From assembly GCF_001039475.1 (NCBI RefSeq), contig NZ_LELK01000004.1, forward strand, positions 710,981-774,980: a stretch of DNA of 64,000 bases, in the 5' to 3' direction. The notes beneath the pieces were generated by a model that made no database searches, was not told the DNA's origin, and worked only from the letters and a program-made list of their open reading frames with translations. Position 1 is the stretch's first letter. Each line of letters opens with the position of its first letter. The DNA is from Guptibacillus hwajinpoensis. GTDB taxonomy: Bacteria > Bacillota > Bacilli > Bacillales > Guptibacillaceae. A program made the translations under genes and the position numbers. This document shows, in pieces, positions 25,522 to 35,821 of the stretch.

Positions 25522-26967
25522 TTGAAGATACAGGGGAAAGTTGTCGCGTTACTCGTCGTGATTGCTTTACTTGTGGGTTCTGGTGGTACATATGCGGCTT
25601 TCGCACTCTTTCAGGACGAGTCTCAAGGAAGTGAACAGTCGATGACGCTCGGCTCAGGAAACGACATGGAGTCAGAGGAACTTTCGAAAATAAATAAAAC
25701 GTATGAGCTGATTACTGATCGCTATGTGAAAGATGTCGATCAAAAAGATCTACTAGACGGGGCAATCAAAGGAATGATTGAAACCCTCGATGATCCTTAT
25801 TCCATTTATATGGATCCAAAAACTGCAGAGCAGTTTAGCCAATCACTAGGCTCTTCATTTGAAGGAATCGGTGCCGAGGTTAATATGGATGATGGTCGAG
25901 TGACAATCGTGTCACCTTATAAAGACTCTCCAGCTGAAAAAGCAGGTCTTCGTCCAAACGATAAAATCATGACAATTGACGGTGAAAGTACGGAAGGACT
26001 TGATCTGTATGATGCTGTCTTAAAGATACGCGGCGAAAAAGGCACGGTTGTAGAGTTAGGTGTTCAACGTCCAGGTGTATCTGAAATCATGGAAGTGAAG
26101 GTAACGAGAGACGAGATTCCAATTGAAACGGTGTATGCCGAAACGGTTGAGAAAAATGGTAAGAAAATCGGCGTTCTCCAAGTGACTTCTTTCTCAGAAA
26201 ACACAGCAGAAAATTTCTCTAAAGAGCTTAAAAAGCTTGAAGATGAAGGTATTGAAGGACTAGTACTTGATGTTCGTAATAACCCAGGTGGTCTCTTAAA
26301 CGTTGTATCTGATATGGCTGAAGAGATTATTCCAAGTAATAAACCATACGTTCAAATTGAAGATCGTCAGGGAGAGAAACAGCGCTCGGTCTCTTCATTA
26401 GAACAGAAAAAAGACTACCCAATCGTTGGTTTAATTGATCGTGGAAGTGCATCTGCTGCTGAAATTCTAGCGGGAGCTCTTAAAGAAGCTGGTGGATATG
26501 ATCTTGTTGGGGAGAAGACGTTTGGAAAAGGCACAGTCCAAACGACAGTTGATCTAGGAGACGGAAGCAATATTAAGCTCACAATGTTCAAATGGCTTAC
26601 TCCAGATGGAAATTGGATTCATAAAGAAGGCATTAAACCGACTGTAGAAGCTGAACAGCCTGCTTATTTCTATGTTAATCCATTGTCAGCAGAGAAGACA
26701 CTTGAATTCGATCAGAACAACAAACAAGTTGAATCAGCGCAAGTCATGTTAAAGGGACTTGGTTTTGAACCTGGACGAACGGACGGCTACTATAGTGACA
26801 AAACGGTTACTGCTGTGAAAGCATTCCAGCGTTCTAACAACATCGATGTATCTGGAAAAATCGACGAAAAAACGGCTCAGACACTTCAAGAGAATATCAT
26901 AGACTCGATTCGTAATCCTGAGAACGATGTTCAGCTTGAAACAGCTGTGGAGCTACTTGCTAAATAA
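25522..26967 (+). CDS. ctpB: Carboxyl-terminal processing serine protease CtpB
   Basis: An S41 family protease. In B. subtilis CtpB cleaves SpoIVFA to trigger SigK activation in sporulation. The 481-residue protein has an N-terminal membrane helix (residues 5-25), an S41 cap, a PDZ domain (about 95-180, GIGAEVNMDDGRVTIVSP), a catalytic core with Ser in DRGSASAAEILAG and Lys in GEKTFGKGTVQT, and a C-terminal PG_binding_1 domain (QVMLKGLGFEPGRTDGYYS). TTG 25522 is best spaced after AGAAGAGGTGAG; GTG 25513 overlaps that site. Confidence 0.93.
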   Translation: MKIQGKVVALLVVIALLVGSGGTYAAFALFQDESQGSEQSMTLGSGNDMESEELSKINKTYELITDRYVKDVDQKDLLDGAIKGMIETLDDPYSIYMDPKTAEQFSQSLGSSFEGIGAEVNMDDGRVTIVSPYKDSPAEKAGLRPNDKIMTIDGESTEGLDLYDAVLKIRGEKGTVVELGVQRPGVSEIMEVKVTRDEIPIETVYAETVEKNGKKIGVLQVTSFSENTAENFSKELKKLEDEGIEGLVLDVRNNPGGLLNVVSDMAEEIIPSNKPYVQIEDRQGEKQRSVSSLEQKKDYPIVGLIDRGSASAAEILAGALKEAGGYDLVGEKTFGKGTVQTTVDLGDGSNIKLTMFKWLTPDGNWIHKEGIKPTVEAEQPAYFYVNPLSAEKTLEFDQNNKQVESAQVMLKGLGFEPGRTDGYYSDKTVTAVKAFQRSNNIDVSGKIDEKTAQTLQENIIDSIRNPENDVQLETAVELLAK

Positions 26968-27002
26968 TTCCAAGAAGGAAACAAACTGTTGATGTCGAAG
27001 CT

Positions 27003-27032
27003 ATTCCGCAGGAAATTCTGCGGAATTTTTTT
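27003..27032 (+). terminator. ctpB terminator
   Basis: ATTCCGCAG and CTGCGGAAT form a perfect 9-bp stem with a six-base loop, followed by T7 counting the last stem base. Confidence 0.9.
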
Positions 27033-27064
27033 CTGACAGGGGCAAAAGCATGGAGGAATATTAA

Positions 27065-28255
27065 ATGGACATTATTGGTCTTTCCATACTAAAGGGGATA
27101 ATCAGCTTTTTTGTACATCCCTTAACGTATATCACCCTAATTGGGGCATTCATCCTTGGGCTCTCACGTGTGAAACGAGATCGTCGTGACTTTCATACAC
27201 GCGTACACGATGCTCTTGATGATGTGGCGTTTGCCATTGTACCGGGAATAATTGCCGGTGCAGCATTTATGGTAGCAAACTTATTTTTAGGCATTACGCT
27301 ACCATTCAGTAGTACGGTAGCTTTAAGCATTGCTGCTTTCTTACTTCTTGTGACAGGACAAATTCGATTTCTTTCTCCGGCGTTTACGTTTATCTTACCA
27401 GTCGTTGCCGCTATATTTTACACACCAATTGATTTTGGAAGTGAACAAATAAATTCCATTCAAGACGGTATAGGTTCAAGCTCAATGATTGCGATCGTCC
27501 TGTTAGTTGGGATTCTTGTGATCATGGAAGGTATACTCATTTCTAGGAATGCTGTTAGGCAGACATCGCCAAGATTAGTGGAAAGTAAACGTGGAAAGCT
27601 TGTCGGGGGTCATGAAGTTCAGCGACTCTGGTTGATTCCACTCTTTCTCTTTCTTCCAATTGGCAATGTCGAAGCATTCTCATGGTGGCCGCTTTTACAC
27701 TTTGGAGAACAAACCTATTCATTTCTGTTAATCCCACTCCCAATTGGTTTTCAAAAACTCATTCACCATGCACTACCAGTTCCTGAACTTAAACGGAATG
27801 GAAGACAGGTATTGCTGTTAGGAATCAGTGCTGTCGCTATTGGATTAGTCAGTTATGTTATGAATAGTCATTGGCTTGCATTGATTACGTTAGGTATTGT
27901 AGTTATTATGAGAGCGACAATTCTCCTGCTGCATCGCGGTAAAAATAAAGCAGCCTATTTTAACGAACGAAATGAAGGTCTCGTCATTCTCGGTATTCTA
28001 CCCGAGTCTCCAGCAGATCAAATGAATTTACATGTTGGTGAAGTGATTTCCAAAGTGAACGGTATTCCGCTAGGAAAAGGGACTGACTTCTATACCGCAC
28101 TCCAAAGAAATGCGGCACATTGCAAATTAGAGGTTCTCGATTTTAACGGAGAAGTAAGGTTTGTACAAAAAGCGCTGTATCACAACGAGCATCATGAGCT
28201 AGGTTTGTTATTCGTAAAAGAACACCGCCTTCATAACATTGAAGAAGCGCAATAA
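27065..28255 (+). CDS. minJ: Division topological determinant MinJ
   Basis: MinJ links DivIVA to MinCD and keeps division away from cell poles. The 396-residue product has several membrane helices in the first about 290 residues and a C-terminal PDZ domain (LVILGILPESPADQMNLHVG, with KVNGIPLGKG). Length and order (after ctpB, before csbA-uvrBA) match B. subtilis minJ (yvjD, 397 residues as recalled). The start is ATG 27065 with TGGAGGA upstream. A MITE-like copy follows the stop closely. Confidence 0.88.
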   Translation: MDIIGLSILKGIISFFVHPLTYITLIGAFILGLSRVKRDRRDFHTRVHDALDDVAFAIVPGIIAGAAFMVANLFLGITLPFSSTVALSIAAFLLLVTGQIRFLSPAFTFILPVVAAIFYTPIDFGSEQINSIQDGIGSSSMIAIVLLVGILVIMEGILISRNAVRQTSPRLVESKRGKLVGGHEVQRLWLIPLFLFLPIGNVEAFSWWPLLHFGEQTYSFLLIPLPIGFQKLIHHALPVPELKRNGRQVLLLGISAVAIGLVSYVMNSHWLALITLGIVVIMRATILLLHRGKNKAAYFNERNEGLVILGILPESPADQMNLHVGEVISKVNGIPLGKGTDFYTALQRNAAHCKLEVLDFNGEVRFVQKALYHNEHHELGLLFVKEHRLHNIEEAQ

Positions 28256-28271
28256 TTAAATAAATATAATT

Positions 28272-28466
28272 GGGTCTTTAATGCGGTTGATTTCCGCTCC
28301 AGGATGCTCGCTTTCCGCGGGGCGGGCGGTGAGCCTCCTCGTCGCTAACGCTCCTGCGGGGCCTGTCCCGCTAATCCCGCAGGAGTCGAGCATCCTTCCG
28401 CTCCAATCTGCGAAATGTAGTTTTTATTCAGAACCCTTTTTAAATCAACAATCTTATAGAACGCTG
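28272..28466 (-). repeat. MITE-like element, inverse copy
   Basis: Core 28291-28406 in inverse orientation with complete outer borders (TTTCCGCTCCAGGATGCTCG to CATCCTTCCGCTCC). The left end is shortened to GGGTCTTTAATGC; the right arm is diverged (AATCAACAATCTTATAGAA), so borders are approximate. It makes up the 308-bp minJ-csbA gap together with the csbA leader. Confidence 0.75.
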
Positions 28467-28563
28467 ACTTTAATTTAATCTCTTTTAGCTCATCGTAGCA
28501 TTCATTCCCTTATTTGTTGTAAGATGGGGGGAGACGCTTTACTTTGAGAGGTGAATTACTTTT

Positions 28564-28794
28564 ATGCAAGAGATATTAATTGCTTTACTCGTTCCAGCGA
28601 TTATTACGGTCGTGTTTACACGCGTTACATATAATACATTTGTTAGCTTTGCGTTAACGCTTCTATTTATGTGGGCTGTGTTTGGTGGATTAGATCATCC
28701 GATTCATCTCATTCTGCTAACGATTTTATCAGCAGTTGTTGGTTTCTATTTATCTAAGAAAACACAAAAACAAAACAAAAAAAAGATGAAATAG
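28564..28794 (+). CDS. csbA: CsbA-like small membrane protein (DUF2198)
   Basis: A 76-residue protein with two or three membrane helices and a basic C-terminus (KKTQKQNKKKMK). The segment VVFTRVTYNTFVSFALT matches CsbA of B. subtilis, a SigB-controlled membrane protein of unknown function that lies just upstream of uvrBA, as here. The start is ATG 28564 after GAGAGGTG. I could not find a convincing SigB promoter. Confidence 0.8.
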   Translation: MQEILIALLVPAIITVVFTRVTYNTFVSFALTLLFMWAVFGGLDHPIHLILLTILSAVVGFYLSKKTQKQNKKKMK

Positions 28795-28828
28795 CGTCTA
28801 TTCCGACTGGAGTAGACGCTTTTTTTTC
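28793..28828. terminator. Shared terminator of csbA and the TauE gene
   Basis: AGCGTCTA and TAGACGCT pair around a 12-base loop, with T8 on the plus side. It overlaps the csbA stop codon and the stop of the convergent gene. Confidence 0.8.
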
Positions 28829-29664
28829 GTTCGATACTGGTAAGTGAAGAGGGTCATTAAAGCAAGAACATAAGCTCCAACAATAAATAATCCCAATAGG
28901 GGCTGATGGAGAAGTTTAAAGACGATACTAGTTAATGTAAAGATATATAGCGTGCCTAATAGTTTCTTAATCGTACTCTCTGAAAAAGAGTCAGTTAAAC
29001 TTGCTCCAAAACGAGAACCGATAACAGCACCAATGACAAGAGTAAATGCAAGAAACAACGGAATCTCAACTGTTCGTATGTACGTAAAGAATCCTGTTGT
29101 AACAATTAAGAAAATCGTTGCGAGAGAAGTTCCGATCGCTAATCTTGCAGGCATATGTAGAACGCGTATTAACAATGGAACCATAACAAATCCTCCACCT
29201 ACTCCAAGAATGGATGAAATAAAGCCACCAGCTAGACCGATTAAAATCGTAAGAACTGGGGAATAGGGGGAAGTGGTATTTCGTTCGCCGACTGAAGATT
29301 CTTTAGAAAGCATAGTCAGTGCGAAATAGGAAAGTAAAACAACATACAATAGTGGAATAATGAAAGTATCAATACCGGTTCCTTCCATTGCTATTACAAG
29401 TGGATTGGCAACTTGAGTACTAATCATTCCACTTATTGAAAGAATCAGTGTTTGTGTCCAGAGAACACGCTTTTTCTTAATATAGGTTAGCGCTCCTGAA
29501 ATAGAGGTACTCATACTATATAATAAACTGATTGTAATCGCCGTTGCTGGTGAGTACCCAAGCAATAGTAGGATCGGTGTTAGCAAGAAGCCGCCTCCTA
29601 CTCCAAAGAAACCGGATATTGCACCAATTGCGATGCCGAGTGGCAAAGCCCATAAGACAAACAA
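28798..29664 (-). CDS. TauE/SafE family permease
   Basis: A sulfite-exporter or sulfonate-type anion permease, 288 residues with about eight helices. The duplicated family motif is visible in both halves (GAISGFFGVGGGFLLTPILL and GGFISSILGVGGGFVMVPLL). The transported anion is unknown. I place the start at TTG 29664: AAGGAG lies 8 bases upstream, whereas longer frames run through that site. It is divergent from uvrB and not part of a recognisable operon. Confidence 0.88.
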   Translation of the reverse strand: MFVLWALPLGIAIGAISGFFGVGGGFLLTPILLLLGYSPATAITISLLYSMSTSISGALTYIKKKRVLWTQTLILSISGMISTQVANPLVIAMEGTGIDTFIIPLLYVVLLSYFALTMLSKESSVGERNTTSPYSPVLTILIGLAGGFISSILGVGGGFVMVPLLIRVLHMPARLAIGTSLATIFLIVTTGFFTYIRTVEIPLFLAFTLVIGAVIGSRFGASLTDSFSESTIKKLLGTLYIFTLTSIVFKLLHQPLLGLFIVGAYVLALMTLFTYQYRTKKKRLLQSE

Positions 29665-29769
29665 TGTCAAAACTCCTTCTGAGTGGATGAATAGTGTTGG
29701 GCAAGACTGCACTCTATAGCATACCTCAGTTTAATAAGAAGAGAAAGATTTCGATAAGAAAGAAAAATG

Positions 29770-29783
29770 GGAATATCAGTTCG
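29770..29783 (+). promoter_or_regulatory. Possible degenerate LexA (SOS) box upstream of uvrB
   Basis: GGAAT-ATCA-GTTCG matches the Bacillus SOS box CGAAC-N4-GTTCG at 8 of 10 positions with correct spacing. uvrBA is a known SOS operon, but the left half is weak and it sits about 30 bp upstream of the -10. Confidence 0.35.
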
Positions 29784-29811
29784 CTTTAATTGAAGAAATG
29801 ACCACGTAATG

Positions 29812-29820
29812 TGATATAAT
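29812..29820 (+). promoter_or_regulatory. Extended -10 promoter of uvrBA
   Basis: TGATATAAT is TGn plus a perfect TATAAT. The -35 region is weak (TTGAAG at 19 bp). It lies 33 bp before the uvrB start. Confidence 0.6.
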
Positions 29821-29852
29821 AATTCCTATAGATGATTCGAACGGAGGCGAAG

Positions 29853-31832
29853 ATGGTGGAAAGAAAGTTTGAATTGGTGTCAGACTATGAACCGCAAGGT
29901 GACCAGCCTGAAGCAATTAAAAAGCTTGTTGAAGGCGTTCAAAGCAATGAACGACATCAGACTCTTCTCGGTGCAACGGGGACTGGTAAAACCTTCACGA
30001 TGTCAAATGTCATTCAAGAAGTAAATAAACCAACGCTCATTATTGCCCATAACAAGACGCTCGCCGGACAGCTGTATAGTGAGTTTAAAGAGTATTTTCC
30101 AAATAATGCTGTCGAATATTTTGTCAGCTATTACGATTATTATCAGCCTGAAGCATACATACCTCAATCTGATACTTTTATTGAAAAAGATGCGAGTATC
30201 AATGATGAAATTGATAAGCTTCGTCACTCGGCTACGTCCAGCTTGTTTGAGCGTAACGACGTTATTATAGTAGCAAGTGTCTCGTGTATTTATGGTCTAG
30301 GTAATCCAGAAGAATATAAAAGCCTTGTGCTCTCTCTTCGAAAAGGGATGGAGAAAGATCGAGATCAATTACTTCGAGACATGGTTGATATTCAATATTC
30401 ACGTAATGATATCAATTTTACGCGAGGAACATTCCGGGTTCGCGGTGATGTAGTAGAAATCTTTCCTGCTTCACGCGATGAAAATTGCATTCGTGTCGAG
30501 TTTTTTGGGGACGAAATCGACCGAATCACAGAGGTGAACTCGTTAACTGGAGAAATTCTTGGAGAACGAGAACACGTAGCGATCTTTCCTGCTTCCCACT
30601 TCGTAACTCGTGAAGAGAAATTAAAAATCGCCATTAAACGAATTGAAGCAGAGCTTGAAGAAAGACTTAAAGCCTTAAACAATGACGGAAAGTTATTAGA
30701 AGCTCAACGTCTCGAACAACGGACTAGATATGATGTTGAAATGATGGCTGAGATGGGCTTTTGCTCAGGAATCGAGAACTATTCACGACATTTAACGTTA
30801 CGAGATGCTGGTGCTACTCCATATACGCTGATGGATTATTTTCCTGAAGATTTCTTAATTATGGTCGATGAGTCCCACGTAACACTTCCTCAGGTAAGAG
30901 GAATGTACAATGGTGACCAGGCAAGAAAGGGAGTTCTTGTTGATCACGGTTTCCGTCTTCCTTCTGCAAAGGATAATCGTCCGCTTCGCTTTGAAGAATT
31001 TGAAGAGAAAGCTCATCAATTTGTATACGTATCAGCTACACCAGGTCCTTATGAAGAGGAGCATTCAACAAAGGTAGTAGAACAAATTATCCGTCCTACA
31101 GGATTGCTTGATCCAACGATCGAAATTCGTCCAATTGAAGGACAAATTGATGATCTGTTAGATGAAATAAACAAACGATCAGAGCAGAATGAGCGAGTCC
31201 TTGTTACTACGCTTACGAAAAAGATGTCTGAGGACTTAACAGATTATTTGTTAGAAATGGGAGTAAAGGTTCGTTACCTTCATTCTGAAATTAAGACGCT
31301 TGAACGAATTGAAATCATTCGTGATTTGCGTTTAGGTGTATTCGATGTTCTTGTTGGAATCAACCTCCTCAGAGAGGGTCTTGATATTCCGGAAGTATCG
31401 CTTGTTACAATATTGGATGCTGATAAAGAAGGGTTCTTAAGATCAGAACGTTCATTAATCCAAACAATCGGTCGGGCAGCACGTAACTCCAAAGGACATG
31501 TTATTCTATACGCTGATAAAATGACAAATTCCATGGAGCTTGCAATTGGTGAAACAAATAGACGTCGGGAAATACAGCAACAATACAATGAAAAATATAG
31601 CATTACGCCAACAACGATTAAAAAGAAAGTACGCGAAGGTATTCGCGCTACTGTTGCTGCTGAGGATGGCGAAGAATACACAGTACCGAAGCAAGGTAAA
31701 ATGACGAAGCAAGAACGTGCTAAAGTAATTGAAAACGTAGAAACAGAAATGAAGGAAGCTGCACGAGAACTTAATTTCGAGCGTGCTGCTGAACTTCGTG
31801 ACCTATTATTAGAGCTTAAAGCGGAAGGATGA
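29853..31832 (+). CDS. uvrB: Excinuclease ABC subunit B
   Basis: UvrB verifies DNA damage and loads UvrC in nucleotide excision repair. The 659-residue protein has Walker [13 protein letters not shown], the beta-hairpin [29 protein letters not shown], helicase motifs V-VI ([23 protein letters not shown]) and a C-terminal UVR domain ([14 protein letters not shown]). The start is ATG 29853, 5 bases after GGAGG; the upstream ATG at 29832 has no site. It is followed after 7 bp by uvrA. Confidence 0.97.
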   Translation: MVERKFELVSDYEPQGDQPEAIKKLVEGVQSNERHQTLLGATGTGKTFTMSNVIQEVNKPTLIIAHNKTLAGQLYSEFKEYFPNNAVEYFVSYYDYYQPEAYIPQSDTFIEKDASINDEIDKLRHSATSSLFERNDVIIVASVSCIYGLGNPEEYKSLVLSLRKGMEKDRDQLLRDMVDIQYSRNDINFTRGTFRVRGDVVEIFPASRDENCIRVEFFGDEIDRITEVNSLTGEILGEREHVAIFPASHFVTREEKLKIAIKRIEAELEERLKALNNDGKLLEAQRLEQRTRYDVEMMAEMGFCSGIENYSRHLTLRDAGATPYTLMDYFPEDFLIMVDESHVTLPQVRGMYNGDQARKGVLVDHGFRLPSAKDNRPLRFEEFEEKAHQFVYVSATPGPYEEEHSTKVVEQIIRPTGLLDPTIEIRPIEGQIDDLLDEINKRSEQNERVLVTTLTKKMSEDLTDYLLEMGVKVRYLHSEIKTLERIEIIRDLRLGVFDVLVGINLLREGLDIPEVSLVTILDADKEGFLRSERSLIQTIGRAARNSKGHVILYADKMTNSMELAIGETNRRREIQQQYNEKYSITPTTIKKKVREGIRATVAAEDGEEYTVPKQGKMTKQERAKVIENVETEMKEAARELNFERAAELRDLLLELKAEG

Positions 31833-31839
31833 CGAACAG

Positions 31840-34707
31840 ATGGCAAACGATGAGATCGTCGTCAAAGGGGCGAGGGCCCACAATTTAAAAAATATAGACG
31901 TATCCATTCCAAGAGATAAGCTAGTCGTTGTTACTGGCTTATCTGGATCGGGTAAGTCTTCATTAGCATTTGACACTATTTATGCTGAAGGACAGCGACG
32001 TTACGTCGAATCACTCTCAGCATATGCAAGACAATTTCTTGGACAAATGGATAAGCCTGATGTGGATGCGATTGAAGGTTTATCACCGGCTATTTCAATC
32101 GATCAGAAAACAACAAGTCGGAATCCTAGATCTACTGTAGGTACCGTAACCGAAATCTATGACTACCTCCGTTTATTATTCGCAAGAATAGGTCGACCAG
32201 TCTGTCCGAGACACGGTGTGGAAATTACGTCACAGACGATCGAGCAGATGGTGGATCGCATTTTAACATATGAAGAACGGACGAAACTTCAAATTCTATC
32301 TCCAGTCGTATCAGGACGAAAGGGAGAGCACGTTAAGGTTTTAGAAGATATTAAGAAGCAAGGGTACGTTCGTGTTCGTGTGGACGGCGAAATGATGGAA
32401 GTTGCAGAAGAAATCAATTTGGAGAAAAATAAAAAGCATTCAATTGAAGTTGTGATTGACCGGATTGTTGTAAAAGACGGTGTTCAATCCCGGCTAGCGG
32501 ACTCACTAGAAACAGCGCTGAATCTTGGCGGTGGTCAGGTAATTGTTGACGTGATGGGTCAAGAAGAGCTGCTTTTTAATCAGCACCATTCTTGTCCATA
32601 CTGTGGTTTTTCGATCGGTGAGCTTGAACCAAGATTGTTTTCATTCAACAGTCCGTTTGGAGCTTGTCCTTCTTGTGATGGTCTAGGACTTAAGCTTGAG
32701 GTTGATCTAGACTTAGTTATTCCAGACTGGGATAAGTCACTACGCGAGCATGCGCTTGCTCCATGGGAGCCAGTTAGTTCTAACTATTACCCACAGCTTC
32801 TTCAAAGCGTGTGTAATCATTTTGGAATTGATATGGATACACCTGTTAATAAAATTCCAAGAGCGCAGCTTGATAAAGTGTTGTACGGAAGTGATGGAGA
32901 GAAGGTCTATTTCAGATATGAGAATGACTTTGGCCAAGTACGTGAAAACAATATTATCTTTGAAGGTGTTGTTCCTAACGTAGAGCGACGCTATCGTGAA
33001 ACAAGTTCTGACTATATACGCGAGCAAATGGAAGCTTACATGTCACAGAAACCGTGTCCAAGCTGTAAAGGCTATCGTTTAAAGAAAGAATCTCGTTCCG
33101 TTTTAATTAATGGAAAGCATATTGGCGAAGCGACAGAATACGCCATTAGAGATGCTGCTGGCTTTTTTGACGAGCTTGATTTAACGCCAAAAGAGGCGAC
33201 GATCGGTAAAATGATATTACGAGAAATTCAGGATCGACTTGGTTTCCTCGTGAACGTAGGATTGGATTATTTAACGTTAAATCGTTCAGCAGGAACTTTA
33301 TCAGGAGGGGAAGCACAGCGAATCAGGCTTGCGACTCAGGTTGGTTCCAGGTTGATGGGTGTCTTATATATTCTTGATGAGCCTTCAATTGGTCTTCATC
33401 AGCGCGACAATGATCGATTAATTGCGACGCTTCAAAGCATGAGAGACCTTGGTAATACGCTAATTGTTGTCGAGCATGATGAAGATACGATGCTTGCAGC
33501 TGACCATATTATTGATATTGGTCCTGGTGCTGGTGCGCATGGCGGCTACATTACGTCAGAAGGTACCCCAGCAGAGATTATGGATGATAAAGAATCGTTA
33601 ACTGGAGAATACCTCTCAGGCAAAAAGTTCATCCCTGTTCCGGCTGAGCGAAGGAAACCCGATGGACGATATATTGAAATAGTTGGGGCAAAAGAGAATA
33701 ACCTTAAGAACACGAAAGCAAAAATCCCGATTGGATTATTTACGTGTGTGACAGGTGTTTCAGGTTCAGGCAAAAGTACGTTAATTAATGAAATCTTATA
33801 TAAAGCACTCGCACAAAAGCTTCATAAAGCAAAGGATAAGCCAGGTGAGCATAAGAAAATCAATGGTTTAGAATATGTAGATAAAGTTATTGATATTGAT
33901 CAGTCACCGATTGGACGTACACCGCGATCGAATCCTGCAACTTATACGGGTGTATTTGATGACATTCGCGATGTATTTGCACAAACGAATGAAGCTAAGG
34001 TTCGCGGTTATAAAAAAGGGCGTTTCAGTTTTAATGTAAAAGGCGGTCGTTGTGAGGCGTGTCGTGGAGATGGCATTATCAAGATCGAAATGCACTTTCT
34101 ACCAGATGTATACGTACCATGTGAGGTTTGTCATGGTAAACGATACAACCGTGAGACGCTTGAGATTGAGTATAAAGGGAAGAATATTGCCGATATCCTT
34201 GGGATGACGGTTGAAGATGGACTGGATTTCTTTAAAAATATCCCGAAAATCAATCGAAAGCTTCAAACCTTATATGATGTTGGTCTAAGTTACATTAAGC
34301 TAGGGCAACCAGCAACCACTGTTTCTGGAGGAGAGGCTCAGCGCGTGAAGCTCGCTTCTCAGTTATACAAACGTTCGACTGGTAAGACGCTCTACATCTT
34401 AGATGAGCCTACTACTGGCTTGCACGTTGACGATATATCTCGATTGCTAGAAGTATTACAGCGTCTAGTTGAGAATGGTGATTCAGTATTAATCATTGAG
34501 CATAACTTAGATGTTATTAAGACAGCTGATTACTTGATTGATCTTGGACCTGAGGGTGGTGACGGCGGTGGTGAAGTGATCGCCACAGGCACACCAGAAA
34601 AGATCACGAAAGAAGAAAGATCTTATACAGGATACTACCTTGCCCCTATTCTTGAACGAGACAAAAATCGCATGAAGAAAAGATTAGAGCAAACTCAGTC
34701 TGTATAA
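31840..34707 (+). CDS. uvrA: Excinuclease ABC subunit A
   Basis: UvrA is the damage-sensing ABC ATPase of nucleotide excision repair. The 955-residue protein has two ABC modules: Walker [12 protein letters not shown] and [11 protein letters not shown], signatures [12 protein letters not shown] and [12 protein letters not shown]. It has two zinc modules (CPYCGF...CPSCDGLG region near residue 250 and CEACRGDGI...CEVCHGKRY near 740) and the glycine-rich [12 protein letters not shown] tail. ATG 31840 follows the GAAGGATG at the end of uvrB. A strong terminator follows. Confidence 0.98.
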   Translation: MANDEIVVKGARAHNLKNIDVSIPRDKLVVVTGLSGSGKSSLAFDTIYAEGQRRYVESLSAYARQFLGQMDKPDVDAIEGLSPAISIDQKTTSRNPRSTVGTVTEIYDYLRLLFARIGRPVCPRHGVEITSQTIEQMVDRILTYEERTKLQILSPVVSGRKGEHVKVLEDIKKQGYVRVRVDGEMMEVAEEINLEKNKKHSIEVVIDRIVVKDGVQSRLADSLETALNLGGGQVIVDVMGQEELLFNQHHSCPYCGFSIGELEPRLFSFNSPFGACPSCDGLGLKLEVDLDLVIPDWDKSLREHALAPWEPVSSNYYPQLLQSVCNHFGIDMDTPVNKIPRAQLDKVLYGSDGEKVYFRYENDFGQVRENNIIFEGVVPNVERRYRETSSDYIREQMEAYMSQKPCPSCKGYRLKKESRSVLINGKHIGEATEYAIRDAAGFFDELDLTPKEATIGKMILREIQDRLGFLVNVGLDYLTLNRSAGTLSGGEAQRIRLATQVGSRLMGVLYILDEPSIGLHQRDNDRLIATLQSMRDLGNTLIVVEHDEDTMLAADHIIDIGPGAGAHGGYITSEGTPAEIMDDKESLTGEYLSGKKFIPVPAERRKPDGRYIEIVGAKENNLKNTKAKIPIGLFTCVTGVSGSGKSTLINEILYKALAQKLHKAKDKPGEHKKINGLEYVDKVIDIDQSPIGRTPRSNPATYTGVFDDIRDVFAQTNEAKVRGYKKGRFSFNVKGGRCEACRGDGIIKIEMHFLPDVYVPCEVCHGKRYNRETLEIEYKGKNIADILGMTVEDGLDFFKNIPKINRKLQTLYDVGLSYIKLGQPATTVSGGEAQRVKLASQLYKRSTGKTLYILDEPTTGLHVDDISRLLEVLQRLVENGDSVLIIEHNLDVIKTADYLIDLGPEGGDGGGEVIATGTPEKITKEERSYTGYYLAPILERDKNRMKKRLEQTQSV

Positions 34708-34712
34708 GAGGG

Positions 34713-34739
34713 AAAAGACAGCCTCTGGCTGTCTTTTTT
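34713..34739 (+). terminator. uvrBA terminator
   Basis: AAAAGACAGCC and GGCTGTCTTTT form an 11-bp stem with a three-base loop and T6 at the 3' side. Confidence 0.92.
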
Positions 34740-34762
34740 CTTATATTTGGTTCTTTCTTATA

Positions 34763-35390
34763 GGCTCTTTTCTAAAAGATTGTTACTTCGAAGCAATTAT
34801 TGAATAAAAGACCAAACTTAGCTAATTGGAGCGGAAGGATGCTCGACTCCTGCGGGACAAGCGGAACAGGTGAGACCCCGCAGTAGCGACGAGGAGTCTC
34901 ACCACCCGCCCTACGGAAAGCGAGCATCTTGGAGCGAAAATTAATCATTCTTATAGAAACAACGCCCACGAAAAGAGCTTTTCTAAAAGACTGTTGGTTT
35001 TGAACTATTTTTTGTAAAAACACCACACGTAGCTAATTGGAGCGGAAGGATGCTCGACTCCTGCGGGACAAGCGGGACAGGTGAGACCCCGCAGGAGCGT
35101 AAGCGACGAGGAGGCTCACCGCCCGCCCCGCGGAAAGCGAGCATCCTGGAGCGGAAATTAATCCACTCTTATAACAATATTATCTACGAAAAGAGTTTTC
35201 TAAAAGATTGTCGTTTTTAAAACGATTTTTGAAGAAACACTCAGCTAATTGGAGTGGAAGGATGCTCGACTCCTGCGGGACAAGCGGGACAGGTGAGACC
35301 CCGCAGGAGCGTAAGCGACGAGGAGGCTCACCGCCCGCCCCGCGGAAAGCGAGCATCCTGGAGCGGAAATTAACTACACATCATTAGCTA
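34763..35390 (+). repeat. Tandem array of three MITE-like units, period 211-212 bp
   Basis: Cores start at 34828, 35039 and 35251, all in the same orientation. The second and third cores (35039-35154, 35251-35366) differ at one base in 116. At each junction the right end of one unit and left end of the next are fused (ACGAAAAGAGC running into TTTTCTAAAAGACTG), so terminal repeats are shared. The first unit starts with a full GGCTCTTTTCTAAAAGATTG; the last lacks its right arm. The array and the following SigW promoter account for the 772-bp gap. Confidence 0.9.
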
Positions 35391-35418
35391 ATCAATTATG
35401 ATATTTATTTTCCCTTTA

Positions 35419-35444
35419 TGAAACTTTCTTTTTACCAAATCGTA
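35419..35444 (+). promoter_or_regulatory. SigW-type promoter of the yvl operon
   Basis: TGAAAC (35419-35424), exactly 16 bp, CGTA (35441-35444) matches the SigW consensus perfectly. It lies 36 bp before the first gene. B. subtilis yvlABCD belongs to the SigW regulon, as I recall. Confidence 0.8.
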
Positions 35445-35479
35445 TAGATAGGTAGAGATTATTGAAAGGGGAAACAACA

Positions 35480-35773
35480 ATGTCCGTTGAAAAAGTAATG
35501 TCTTCTCTTTGTTACTTCAGTGTGTTTTTCGCGCCTTTTCTCTTTCCGATCATCGTCTTTTTTGTGATGAGAGATGAAGAGGTTTCATACCACGCCAAAC
35601 GTGCCGTATTATCTCACTTGTTTCCTTTCCTGTCTTTCGTACTTGCCCTTTTTGCGGTGTTTGTTATGGATGCGGGATCGGTTATCTTTTTAGGTATGAT
35701 ACTGTTTGGTTTATTAAATGTCATTGTGTTCATATGGAACATTGTTAAAGGCATTCAGGTTCTACGCTGGTAG
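35480..35773 (+). CDS. DUF4870-type small membrane protein
   Basis: A 97-residue protein with three hydrophobic helices and a central VSYHAKRAVLSHLFP segment like the DUF4870/Tic20-like YHAKQA motif. The start is ATG 35480 after AAAGGGGAAA. First gene behind the SigW-type promoter, and position corresponds to yvlA of B. subtilis, though I am not sure the two are orthologous. Function unknown; envelope stress is suggested by the promoter. Confidence 0.75.
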   Translation: MSVEKVMSSLCYFSVFFAPFLFPIIVFFVMRDEEVSYHAKRAVLSHLFPFLSFVLALFAVFVMDAGSVIFLGMILFGLLNVIVFIWNIVKGIQVLRW

Positions 35774-35821
35774 TTGGTCTAGTGCATGTTTACAACAATC
35801 GATAAAAAGGAGATGTGTAGA

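Noticed and set aside
34763-35390. CRISPR-like array
   Set aside because: The repeats are over 200 bp, include the spacers between cores as conserved arms, and there are no cas genes. The pattern is a tandem MITE array.
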